Of a stretch of DNA of 64,000 nucleotides, positions 1-11,108 are shown piece by piece; positions within the stretch are counted from its first letter, which is position 1, and each line of letters starts with the position of its first letter. The stretch covers positions 930,001 through 994,000 of the forward strand of contig JAUFSD010000016.1 in assembly GCA_033030425.1 (NCBI GenBank), read 5' to 3'. Under the pieces are notes generated by a model. That model was not told the origin of the DNA. It made no database searches and saw only the letters and a program-made list of their open reading frames with translations. This DNA is from Verpa conica (lineage: Eukaryota; Ascomycota; Pezizomycetes; Pezizales; Morchellaceae). A program made the position numbers and the translations under genes.

Positions 1-536
1 CCTTCTTCACCACCCCCGCTCATAGCGGTAACTACTCACTGTGTGCCATTTTTTACACCGATGAAATCATCATCTCCTTCTCCAAACTGTAGGAAACCTT
101 CGGATATTGGTGGTTGATCTAGTCTGTACGGGATGCGTAGCTTAGACCAATATTACTCAGTTAACCACGAGATACGGATACTTCTATGCATAGGGTATCT
201 TTCTAGTATTTAATTTAGTTGGTATTTTATTATTGAACTATTTCTTCAAAGCAATTTATAAAATTTCCATGTGATAGATATAAGGGTAAGTTACAAACTG
301 GCATTCTATGGAAGTTCCATTCAGTCATTCTTAAATCAATCATTATATCTAGTATAGAATATTACGAGAATTTCAGGCACAATATACTTAGTCGATAGTA
401 CTTACCGATACCAATCAGCGATACGAATAATTGAGGGGGGAGTCGTGTGATTCGTCTTGAACAAAGACAAGGAGTAAGTGCAGGAGAGAAGAGAAGTTTA
501 TTAAATTGCGGCGGAGATATTTTCGGGTAGCAAAAT
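1..536. other. left-edge stretch without a recognisable gene
   Basis: I see no coding region or repeat that I can name here. Open frames are short and have no family features. The stretch ends exactly where an LTR-A copy begins on the minus strand. Confidence 0.5.
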
Positions 537-759
537 TGTAAAACTGGCCTATACAATTGTCCAGGCTACTTGTCGCTAAGCTCAGAGTTCAGTTTGCCTG
601 TACTCGCATTTCAATAAAGAATTCGGCCAGTGCAACAACGCAACCACAACCATAATGCCAAAATTTATTGCTACTCAACCAAATAAAAAGATAAAATTAA
701 GTGAAGCATACAGAAATGATCAGCAGAAATAGGAGAAGAAATCTATCTATAGAAAACAA

Positions 760-2398
760 TTAATAGTTGAAGTTGTTGCCACCATGATCTTTAATACATG
801 CATTAACCCTCTTGGGCATACTGTTTATTAGAAAATCAATTTTTTCTTGAGGGATAGACTCCCACTCTTTTACAAGCGCAGACATGAGATCTTTGACCTT
901 AGTGATCTTAGGCTTTTGAGTGGAAATTTTATCCTTCATGTAATCCCACAAATTCTCTATTGCATTCAAATCAGGAGATGAGCTAGGCCACTCCTTCTGG
1001 ACAACACCTTCTTTATCCCTAATCTCTTTTAAGAATTGATTAGTATGTGGCCCAGCGCCATCTTCCATAATCACTGCATCACCCTTTAGTGCTTTTACTT
1101 CTCGATAAAAAGAATATAATTTAGGTATAAGGATTTTTTCTTTATACCTATACCAATCAATTCCTTTTACATCCTTTTTCCGGGTTTTTTGCTGTGTAAG
1201 AAACTTTGGTGGTCGTCCTTTTTTTTTAGTAGTAGGTGGAACTAAACATAGAGCTTTTTCACGGAATGATCGGGAACGCCAGGGTGAGCTTTACTGTGAC
1301 TCATGCAAGGAGGGAGGTAGGGTAACAGGTGTCGAGGATGAGGACAAAGGCATTGTACAAGTGGGGGATTTTCTGTATAAATAGGGAGCGTTGCTCCCTC
1401 TCTGTAATAGTTTTCTTTCTCTTTTCTTTACGCAACGTCTCTTCAGTTAGATTCAATACAAACTTTCTTCTTTGCTGCCTCTCTGCTACTTCATCGCTTC
1501 GCGATCGCTGAAACCACTTCTTACTTCACAAACCTTTGGTATTTTGCTTGTAACGGATAGTTACCTTGCCATCGAGTTAGTTGTATCCTGTGGTCACGCT
1601 GCCCTCACGCTGTCCTCCTTGAAAAACTTCTTTTGCTGCCTTCTCTTGTTCTTCGTTCTCAATTTTTAGTGCTTTTGTTGCTGCTTCCTTTTCTTCTTTT
1701 GTTTCCTTTACCCACACATGACAAGGACTACGCATTCTACCACAAATAGCACCCCAAAACATAACCACCTCTTGAAGACCCTTTTTCCGATTTACTGTAC
1801 CCTTACTACCATCATATTCTTCTCCTGCACGCCTCCAAACCCCTTGTCTACCTCTAACCTGTCCAGGAACAATGTTCATTTCATCTGTAAAAATCCACTT
1901 CATCCAATCAGTCTCTTTATGCTTGCGGCACCACTTCAATCGCTTTTGTTTTTGAGTCCTAGTAAGGATAAATTTCCTACGAGGCTTCCTCCAATGGATC
2001 CCATCATTGTTGAGAATTTTTCTCGCAGTTTCATGACTGATATTGAGCCCCGAGTCCTCCACCAACTCGGCTAATGTAATCCGTCGATTTTCGGGTTTCT
2101 CTACAGTTCTTATCAGGTACCGCCGTTCTTGTTCAGATACTGCTTTCGGACGCCCACTCTTTGGCTTAGGATTGACGTTCTCTTCATTGAGTAGATGTTT
2201 TAGACTTGCACCATCTCCTGCACCAGACCGTGTTTTGGCTTGATAAACAATATCTATTGCCGTGTGTTGGTTCACTCCCGTAACCTTTTCAATATGAGAA
2301 TAAGATTTTCCATCCTTATGCAGAGTAAGTATGGCCCCTGCCTTTACAGGATCTGTTGCTCGGCCTCTTGATGACTTGCTCAAGTGCGGGGGTGCCAT
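760..2398 (-). pseudogene. Tc1-like DDE transposase, interrupted
   Basis: This gene encoded the cut-and-paste transposase of the surrounding Tc1 element. The first ATG in frame is at 2398. The N-terminal part has helix-turn-helix DNA-binding character, followed by the first catalytic aspartate in WIFTDE. The C-terminal part, open from 1290 down to 760, holds the second aspartate in VIMEDGAGPHTN and the catalytic glutamate in NAIENLWDYMK. The spacing between these last two is 34 residues, the Tc1 DD34E signature. The two parts are separated by roughly 330 bp (about 1291-1620) of unrelated sequence with stops in frame, so the gene is broken. An intron is unlikely because the intervening sequence looks like a fungal LTR promoter. 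Confidence 0.85.
1291..1620. repeat. LTR-like insertion inside the Tc1 transposase
   Basis: These bases interrupt the transposase reading frame. They contain a TATA-type promoter (TGTATAAATAG near 1373-1384) followed by an inverted GGGAGCGTTGCTCCC, much like the region at 13862-13885 in the solo LTR 'C'. The borders are approximate because I found no clean target duplication. It is probably a short solo LTR, but this is an inference. Confidence 0.45.
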
Positions 2399-3084
2399 AA
2401 GAAATTCCACTTAGGAGAGTTGAACTTGGGACTTTCTGCACAAAAATAAGTTAATTTCATTACAGCAGACTATTACCGCTTCACTAAGTACCTTATAGTT
2501 TATCTCGCTTAAAAAAATCTCATGAACTGAGTGTGATGGGGAAGAATATGATTGCAGTATTTGGCGGGGTAAAGAGTTGTCAACATCGCTTAGTCAGTGG
2601 CCGATCACATTCTCGAAATGCAAGTATAAGATACCGACTACTAAGGTCTCTTCAGTCAACGATAGTAGTTGTTCCTTTGGATTGCACAAGAGAGTTACAA
2701 ACTACAATAACGTCAAGATTCACTAGAGTTAGTTGGTATAGCGGAAAGTTGTTCAGTTGAAGCGTGGAAGTCACGATAGGATAGAGTTGATAGGGTAAAG
2801 GCAAAGATAGGTAGTTTAATGATATTCAAATATATTGATAAGACTTGTTCTTCCCGTTGATGTTTTTGGTAAAGAGACAAATCTGCCGACTATTTTATAT
2901 ACTGCAGTTTGGGCTTGCAGATATCTTCTAAACTCTAATACAAACGCCTGGGAATCCCCGAAGAGCCTAAAAACCTGCCAAGCAATCACGCCATACAGTT
3001 CAAATCTTACAACAACATTCAAAACACCAATACAAATACATTCTCTCCATACTTATACAAATCCCAACCAGTCCAAGCACTTTG

Positions 3085-3551
3085 TGTTAAGAACACCTAT
3101 TTCCTAGTCTGCCTTGTCTATTTCCTTGTTTCATGTATCGTTTCATATCTTGTAGGATTCCTATCATTATTGGTCATGTAGAAAGTACGCCTCGCAGGAC
3201 GAGACGTCTATAGTTTCATGTAGAAGGAGGTTGCTCCTTCAGTTTCATATTGTCTCATTGTTGATCTCAATGTCCCTCCAGAAAGGGTATAAAAGGGACG
3301 CATTTCTATCAGTTAGTTAGTTCTTCACGCAACAACTTATATTTCGCGACAGGGATAGAAAAACACCTGGTACTGCTCTAAGCGACGGTTACACACACCA
3401 AAACTCTTCATTTTCATAACCTCAGACACATACCCCGCTTCAGTTTTATCAATACTCCTCTTCAACGCTATCAGATAGCTTGAAGATATTACATCGATAT
3501 TATCGTGGATACCTCAGCCTTGCGTCCTGAGAGCCCATCCACCCCCCTCAC
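3085..3551 (+). repeat. LTR-D-like fragment between two LTR-A copies
   Basis: It starts TGTTAAGAACACC, resembling the start TGTCAAGAACGACA of the well-bounded solo LTR at 24561, and shares repeated GTTTCAT motifs with it. A TATA-like GGGTATAAAAGGG lies near 3287-3299. The right border is the start of the Gypsy-A 5' LTR. No target duplication was found, so it is probably truncated. Confidence 0.45.
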
Positions 3552-4706
3552 TGTTGTAGGCACCTGATAAGAGGAGTATTCTGGGAACCATGAAGACCAC
3601 TTGTTTGACTATCTAGGTAACTTAATCCCTTGTTCGTTTCTTAAACGTAACAGGGGTTTGGGGAGAAGCACGTGTGGACACTATTGCTGGCGGCTATCTC
3701 CTGCAGGGCGCCCCACTGTGCCACCCACCGGGTGCTGGGGGGGCCCCTCAGAGTTGCTGTAAACGCATAGTAAAAACACAAGCTTTGGACCCCAAAAATA
3801 ACCCCTGGGGCGTCAGGAAAATTCGTCCGTCCGAACCAAATCCGGAGGGTATATGAGAGGGCATGATTTGGAGCTGACTGGTGAAAGAATCGAGGAAATC
3901 GGATAAGAACTGACGGAGTTGTGCCCTCCGCCAGTCAGGGCATGTTTCTTGACAAACTAACGGTATGGAGGAAGGCCCCGCTTCCCAGCACTGCTTGCTG
4001 ATTAGTACCAAAAGACTCTGGTGACTCTCTGCCACAAGGGAACATGCAAAGACGGAACAGATACGGTGGTTAGTACACTTATCGGCCCGTCCGCAGAGTA
4101 CAGATTGGTTCACTAACAGCTTTACGTTATTGCATTACTCTAGTACACCTTTGGGCTTGACTAGAATAGACGATAGGGCCGGGACAAAGTGCTTGGACTG
4201 GTTGGGATTTGTATAAGTATGGGGGGAATGTATTTGTATTGGCGTTGCTACTGTGTTGTAAGATTTGTATTATATGGCGTGATTGCTTGGCAGGTTTTCA
4301 GGGTCTTCGGGGGTTCCCAGGCGTTTGTATCAGGATTTAGAAGAAATCCGCGAGCCCAAACCGCGGTATATAAAATAGTCGGCAGATTTGTCTCTTTACC
4401 AGAACATCAACGGGAAGAACGAGTCTTATCAATATATTTGAATCTATCGAACTACCTTTACTTTATAACTTTATTACAAACATTTTGCTTGTGACTTTCG
4501 AAGCTTCAACTGAACAACTTTCCGCTTTATCTAACTAACTCTAGGGAGTCTTGACAATATCATAGTTCGTAACTCTCTTGTGCGATTTAAGGGAACAACT
4601 ACTACCGTTGACTGAAGAGACCTTGGTAGTTGGTATCTTATACCTTCGAACTGAACTCTAAGCTTGACGAGACGTAGCCTGGACAATTGTATAGGCCAGT
4701 TTTACA
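3552..4706 (+). repeat. 5' LTR of Gypsy-A (1155 bp)
   Basis: The sequence is bounded by TG...CA and matches the 3' LTR of the same element and three other LTR-A copies in the window. It carries the promoter of the element (TATA at 4367). The part at about 3706-3856 is homologous, in inverted orientation, to a segment of the LTR-B family. Confidence 0.9.
4367..4377 (+). promoter_or_regulatory. TATA box of the Gypsy-A LTR
   Basis: The motif TATATAAAATA follows a GC-rich CCGCGG about 340 bp before the LTR end. It is conserved in the other LTR-A copies, which supports a role as the retroelement core promoter. Confidence 0.6.
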
Positions 4707-4785
4707 CTATATTGATACTCGCAAGTTCACTTGGAGTATCGGAAATCACACTTTCATCAATCTATAAACCTACTCGCCATATTAA

Positions 4786-6788
4786 ATGGCTCAACGAAGA
4801 ATTGGGGGCACCGCATTCGGTGTACTTGGCGACTGGGCAAAAACCCAGACCCAAGTAGAAGAATTGCGGGAGGAAGACGAGAACAGCGTAATGGGAGAAA
4901 TCGACCAACTGTCAGCCCCGGAAGGACCCTCAGTGTCCGATGGAAGTGGAAGGTGCAGAACCCAACGACCATCCACCCAACAAACACAGTTTCTGGAAAT
5001 CTTAAACCAGTTTCTTACCACTCATGAAGAAGACTTGAACTTCATGAGCGAAAACCAGCGAACACTGTGGGATCAGCTGATACACACCCACAACAGACTC
5101 AACCAAGGGGAGAAACTCACCCAAAGAGACCTCCAACAAGCCCAGCAGAGACAGAGCAGTTTGGAAGAAGTGTTCTTGGTGGCACATAATGCCAGAGAGC
5201 TGGAAAAACAGGCCATCGAGCAAAATGCTGCCCAGGTGCAACAGCAGCTACTTAACGCCAAAGCGGAAGTCAACCGCCAGAAGGCAGTCACCCAGGAAGT
5301 AATAGCGGAACTCAACCGCCAAAGGGTGGAGGCCGAAGAACTAAGAAAGGCCCACCGCCAGGAGTTAGAGGAGCTAAGGAGCCGGTGGTCTCAATACTCC
5401 CAATCCAGGCGTGAGGAACCTAGCGGCATTAGGCAGAAAACACCTAGGAGCAACATGCCCGAGGTCGAAAACTTTGTCGAAGGGGTATTGGCGGCAGGAC
5501 AGGAAGAAGTACTCAATAACCAGGAGGCGCGGCGACAAGCCCCTCCACCAATTCCCCCGAGACCAGACGTGGGCGGAGGCGGCAACATGCTGCCCCCACA
5601 AGGACCTAGGATGGTAGGAGCCGGCCATCCAGGTAGTAGTGATTCCAGCAGTGACAAAGACAGAAGCCCATCTCCTCCACCTAGGAAGAACCTGAAGTTC
5701 AGGCGTCCCCTCCGGGAAGGAACCCCTTTCTCAATAGTAAGCCAATTGGAAGCCCATAATTCCAAAGCCCACAAACCAGAGGACTTCGAAAATAAAAAGG
5801 ATCAGAACATCTGACATTGGTTGCTCGACTGTGAGAATTATTTCGTCCAGAGAGCAAAAAACTTTCCTGCCGATAAAAATAAAATTATATTTGCAGGAAG
5901 TTACATGAAGGGAGTTCCCAAAGAATGGTTTGTGGGTTATATGACCTACAAAGCCACCGGAGAAGACAGGCCGGACTACCTGACGTGGGAACGTTTCCGT
6001 CAGGAAGTCATCAAGAAATTCCTAGGTTCTAACGAGGTGATGGAAGCAGCGCAGAAAATGGGGAAGTGGGAGTACAAGAGCAGTATCTCTGATTATATCA
6101 TGCACATGCAACTCTTAAACATGAAAGCCCGGATGTCTGGCACTAGCTTGAGAATAGCCTTTCTCACTGGCCTCCCGGCGGCAATCAGAGATAGGTTCTC
6201 CATGTTCCCTGTTACTGAAGACAATGACGACTTTGTCACCAACCTAGAAGCCGCGGGCAAAAGACACAAAGAAACTCTGGAGATGGAGCGTTTGCTCTCT
6301 CGAGTTCCAGGTGCCCGAGGCGAACAGTCGGCGCAACGCCACTCTAGGTTCAAAGCGAAGCAAGCAAAGGGAGAGGAGAAGAAAGAAAAACCAGCGAGCA
6401 CAGAGAAAAAGAATGATAAGTCTGCCCCTCCAGCAAAGAAAACTTACCCTCGAAAGCACTTCAATTTCGCGGAAGCAACCAAAGGCGTCCCACGGGATGT
6501 CATGGCCAGACGCGAAAAAGAAGATACCTGCCGACGAAGGGGCATGTCTGGGGCTATTGTGCTTCAGATATTAACACCAGTGCCGCAGTCTCAGCCTTCA
6601 CCTTTACCAAGCGTCTGAGAGAGGAGGAGGAGGAATCCCCAGAAGAGCCTCCCAGACCTCGCAAGCAACATCATCGGGCCAAGACAAAAGCCGCCGCAGC
6701 TGCTGCTAGAATGGACAATGAAGGAGATACCCAGATGGTGTTCGATAACGCGGGCACATCTGAGGAGGATTTTTGGAAGGGCGTTTAG
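4786..6788 (+). pseudogene. Gypsy-A gag, broken
   Basis: This was the capsid-nucleocapsid gene. The first ATG after the LTR is at 4786. The N-terminal third is rich in Gln and Glu with coiled-coil character. The retrotransposon gag core lies at about 5820-6260. A zinc-knuckle-like segment at 6529-6562 has lost its frame. Two lesions are visible: an in-frame TGA at 5812-5814, and a frameshift near 6530-6541, after which the frame continues (HVWGYCASD) to a TAG at 6786-6788. The pol frame overlaps this end. Confidence 0.8.
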
Positions 6789-9700
6789 ACTCCCCAGGTC
6801 TAGATTTGCCCCAAATTGCAACACTTTCACTGGGAGAAAAATCCAAAAACAGTTCTAAAAGAAAAAGACCGGAGGAGGAGGAATCCACCGCAAAGAAAAA
6901 ACAAGCGACGGAGCCAGTACACGGAGCACGTCCTATTGCCACCTTTGATTTTTGTTTTGCCAATTGTATAAAACGCTGTAAAGTATTGTTGGACACCGGA
7001 GCCACAGGGCCGGTTTTGAGTTTGCGTTTTGTTTCTTTATATAATGTCCCAAAGGTGGAAAGAGACGTCCCCGCCCGAATAATGGGATTTGATGGAAAAA
7101 TGGCATCGGGCGCGGGACAAGCCTTTACATTACCTATACTAATGATAGAAGGCATGCACCAATCTGAAATATCGTTCGAGATTGCAGATACCCCGGCAGA
7201 CTTTGACGCAATTTTACCAGCCTGGTGGATACAACAACATAACCCAGTGCTTCATTCTAACGGAAGGCTTGAATTCCGTGGTAAGAATTGTCTCCATGCT
7301 TGTACCGCTAATAAACCGGTGGTAGTCTATGACGAGAGTGTGGCAGAAGATCCCGAGGCCCAATCAATCGGAGCAGTTAGCCGTGAGTTAACCAAAAGGG
7401 AACAGCTGGAAGGCCTAATACCTAAGGAATACCATGAGCTACTCGACGTGTTTTATCCGTCAAAAGCCGACGAGTTACCCCCTCACCGCCCATACGACCA
7501 TGCCATAGACCTGGACCCAACTGCAAAGCCTACTTGGGATCCAGTGTACAATCTATCGGCATTGGAATTGGGTGTGTTGAAGGAATACTTGGAAAAAATG
7601 ATCCGGCTAGGTAAGATCCGCCCCAGCAAGTCGCCTTACGGCGCACCTATATTATTTGTCAAGAAAAAGGACAGTAGCTTGCGACTTTGCGTCAACTACC
7701 GAGGGCTTAACAGGATAACTATCAAAAATAAGTATTCTTTGCCCTTCATGGATGAGCTCAGAGATCGAGTATCCGGCTCTACCATTTTCTCGAAGATAGA
7801 CCTGAAGGAGGGGTACAACCTCGTCAGGATCAAACAAGGGGACAAAGAAAAAACGGCTTTCAGGACCCGCTATGGACATTACGAGTACCTAGTAATGCCG
7901 TTTGGCATGGTAAACGCACCAGCAACATTCCAGAACATGATGAATGACATCCTCAGAGAGTACTTGGACCAAGGTATAGTAGTCTATCTTGACGATATCC
8001 TAATCTATAGCAAAACAGCAGAGGAACACATTCGATTAGTCAAAATTGTTCTCCAGAAGTTACAGGAAAACAACCTGGTCGCCAATCCTAAAAAATCCTT
8101 TTTTAACCAGCAAAAAATCGAGTTCCTCGGCTATATCCTAGGTCCCGAAGGTGTCTCCATGGCAAACGACAAAATCACGTCAATTCTGGAATGGTGAGCT
8201 CCACAAAGCGTAAAAGATGTGCAGGCTTTCATGGGGTTTGCCAACTTTTATAGAAGATTCATCCATAACTTCTCAGGGGTCTGTAAACCTATAACCGATT
8301 GTACCAGACAAGATAACGCTAAGAACTTCACATGGTCACACGAGGCACAAGAGGCGTTCGATAAGCTCAAAAACCTCTTCACCTCAGCCCCTATTCTAGC
8401 TCACTTCGACCCTGATCGCCAGACGTACGTGGAAACGGACGCCAGCGACTTTGCGATCGCAGCCATTCTGTCCCAGGAAATCGACACTAAGTTACACCCT
8501 GTCGCTTTCTACTCCCGAAAGCTAGTCCCGGCGGAAGTAAACTACGACGTTTGGGACAAGGAAATGTTAGCTATAGTGGTAGCATTCAAGCAGTGGAGGC
8601 AATACCTCGAAGGCGCTAGGTACATGGTAGTCGTTTACACCGATCACCGTAACCTAGAGTACTTCTCTACCACTAAGCAACTCACGAGGTGACAGGCTCG
8701 ATGGGCAGAGAACCTTGCCGAGTTCGATTTCAAAATTATTTATTGACCCGGAACAAAAAACGGAAAGGCTGATGCACTATCAAGGCGTTCGGAGTACCGC
8801 CTGGAAGGGGGGGGCACCACTGATAAACAACCCGTGGAAATGTTCTTCAAATCTGGACAGCTCGAGTTAGAACCCGGAGAAGTGGAATTGGTATCGTCAG
8901 CCTCGCTTGCTGCCATGGAAATTGTCAACTGGGACAAGGAGTTTTTGGGAAAAGTACGGCAGGCGGGGTTGGGAGACCCGAAATGGGTAGGAATCAAGGA
9001 GAAGGTTCTCAGAAAGGAGTCAGGAGCAGCGAAGGAATTCTCAGTGCACGACAATCTGGTATATTTCCAAAACAGACTTTATATACCAGCAAGCGACACT
9101 ATCAAAATCGAGATCGCAGAGGCAGAACACGACTCTAAAGTCGCAGGACATTTCGGTCAAGACAAGACACTAGAACTAATCTCACGAAACTTCTACTGGC
9201 CTAACCTAGATCACTGGGTAGACGATTACGTCCGTTCCTGCGACCACTGCCAACGCAACAAACCAAGCCGACACAGAAAGTATGGTAAATTGTTGCCTCT
9301 CAAAACACCACACTGTCCGTGGGAATCCGTGTCTATGGACTTCATTACGCAGTTACTTTTGTCTGAAGGAATGACACAGATATGGGTCGTCGTGGACAGG
9401 TTCACAAAGATGTCGCACTTTATTCCTCTGAAAGAATCAGCTACGGCTCAGGCCCTAGCCAAAACATTCCTGAGCCAAGTTTGGCGCTATCATGGCTTAC
9501 CTCTCAGCATCGTCTCCGACAGAGACGCTAAGTTCACCTCTAGCTTCTGGGGATTGCTGATGTCTCTCCTTGATGTGAAAACTCGGATGAGCACAGCGTT
9601 CCACCCTCAAACAGACGGACAAACAGAACGGGTCAACCAAGTACTAGAACACTACATTCATGCATTCTGTAATTTCGAACAGAACGATTGGGTCGAATTG

Positions 9701-10411
9701 CTTCCCCTAGCTGAGTACGCATATAATAACTCAGCTACAACAACTACGAAGCAAACCCCTTTCTACACGAACTATGGTTACCACCCGCGAACCAACTGGC
9801 CAACTCAAGTGGAAGTCAAAAATCTGGCTAGTGAACTGTATGTTCACTATGTCCGAAGTATCCACGACAAGGCTAGCAACCGTCTGAAAGAAACCAGAAA
9901 GCACATGGGAAAGTACTTTGACCAGAAACGCATGGACCCTCCAAGTTTTAAAATAGGAGACCGCGTCATGGTCAATACTGTCAATATTAAAAGCTGCCGA
10001 AGCACCAAGAAACTGGACCATAAAAAATTGGGACCTTTCAGAATTGCTAAGTTAGTGGGAACTCGCGCGTGCCAGTTGGATTTGACTTCTCAGGTCAAAA
10101 TACATAACGTCTTCCACGTAGAGCTCCTCGAGCCCTACCGCCTGAGCAAGATCCCCGGACGCCAACAGAGACCACCAACTCCTGACGAAGTAGATGAGTA
10201 TGGGGAGGCGGTTTATGACGTGGAAAAAATCATTGCATCCCGTCGAAACAACACCGGAGAAGTGGAATACTTGGTGAAATGGCTGGGATATCCGATGGGC
10301 GACTGCTCGTATCAAGTTTTAGATGCCATGGACGAACCAGTCCAAGAGCTAGTACACGATTTCCATTGTCGAAACCCAAGAGCTGTGAAAGACCATCGCC
10401 TGAGACTGTAG
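6764..10411 (+). pseudogene. Gypsy-A pol with C-terminal chromodomain, three premature TGA stops
   Basis: This frame encoded protease, reverse transcriptase, RNase H and integrase. Visible motifs are LLDTGAT (aspartic protease, about 6985), VVYLDDILIYS (RT catalytic site, about 7980), ETDASDFAIAA (RNase H, about 8430), the integrase zinc finger and DDE core (MDFITQ, IVSDRDAKF, QTDGQTERVNQ) and a terminal chromodomain (YLVKWLGYP, about 10270). The whole region is one frame, interrupted only by TGA codons at 8195, 8690 and 8744. Each can be explained as CGA changed to TGA. It is in the -1 frame relative to the end of gag, with an overlap at about 6764-6788. Confidence 0.9.
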
Positions 10412-10522
10412 AGGTACTCAACAAAGAGCCAAGTCCTTCCTATGACAGACACCACGGTGATATGTCGGAGGTTTACTGGAGCCACAGTCTGTCAGAAGAA
10501 GTGTTTTCGGGCCGCAAACACC

Positions 10523-10537
10523 CTGAGAGGGGGGCAG
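10523..10537 (+). other. polypurine tract of Gypsy-A
   Basis: GAGAGGGGGG lies directly upstream of the 3' LTR start, the position where reverse transcription primes plus-strand synthesis in LTR retrotransposons. Confidence 0.6.
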
Positions 10538-11108
10538 TGTTGTAGGCACCTGATAAGAGGAGTATTCTGGGAACCATGAAGACCACTTGTTTGACTATCT
10601 AGGTAACTAAATCCCTTGTTCGTTTCTTGAGAAACGCGATAGGGGTTTGGGGAGAAGCACGTGTGAATATTATTGCTGGCGGCTATCTCCTGCAGGGCGC
10701 CCCACTGTGCCACCCACCGGGTGCTGGGAGGGCTCCTCAGAGTTGCTGTAAACGCATAGTAAAAACACAAGCTTTGGACCCCAAAAATAACCCCTGGAGC
10801 GTCAGAAAAATTCGTCCGTCCGAACCAAATCCGGAGGGTATATGAGAGGGCATGATTTGGAGCTGACTGGTGAAAGAATCGAGGAAATCAGATAAGAACT
10901 GACGGAGTTGTGCCCTCCGCCAGTCGGGGCATGTTTCTTGACAAACTAACGGTATGAAGGAAGGCCTCGCTTCCCAGTACTGCTTGCTGATTAGTACCAA
11001 AGGGCTTTGGTGACTCTCTGCCACGAGGGAACATGCAAGGACGGAACAGATACGGTGGTTAGTACACTTATCGGCCCGTCCGCAGAGTACAGATTGGTTC
11101 ACTAACAG

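Larger units (their letters stand above)
603..2624 (-). mobile_element. Tc1/mariner-family DNA transposon with TA target duplication
   Basis: The element lies between TA dinucleotides at 601-602 and 2625-2626. Comparison with uninterrupted LTR-A copies shows that this TA is the duplicated target. The ends are imperfect terminal inverted repeats: the left begins CTCGCATTTC and the right, read inward, begins CTTGCATTTC. Similarity continues for about 30 bp through a shared TCGGCC. The element carries one transposase gene on the minus strand, which is broken, so this copy is probably inactive. Confidence 0.85.
537..3084 (-). repeat. truncated LTR-A copy split by a Tc1 element
   Basis: On the minus strand this matches the LTR of the Gypsy-A element. 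The LTR 3' terminus (reads TGTAAAACTGGCCTATACAA on the plus strand) starts at 537, and the homology resumes after the Tc1 insertion at about 2627. It contains the LTR TATA region near 2888-2903. Homology stops at 3084, inside the LTR, where a different LTR-like sequence starts, so the LTR 5' portion is missing. No target duplication can be assigned. Confidence 0.8.
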
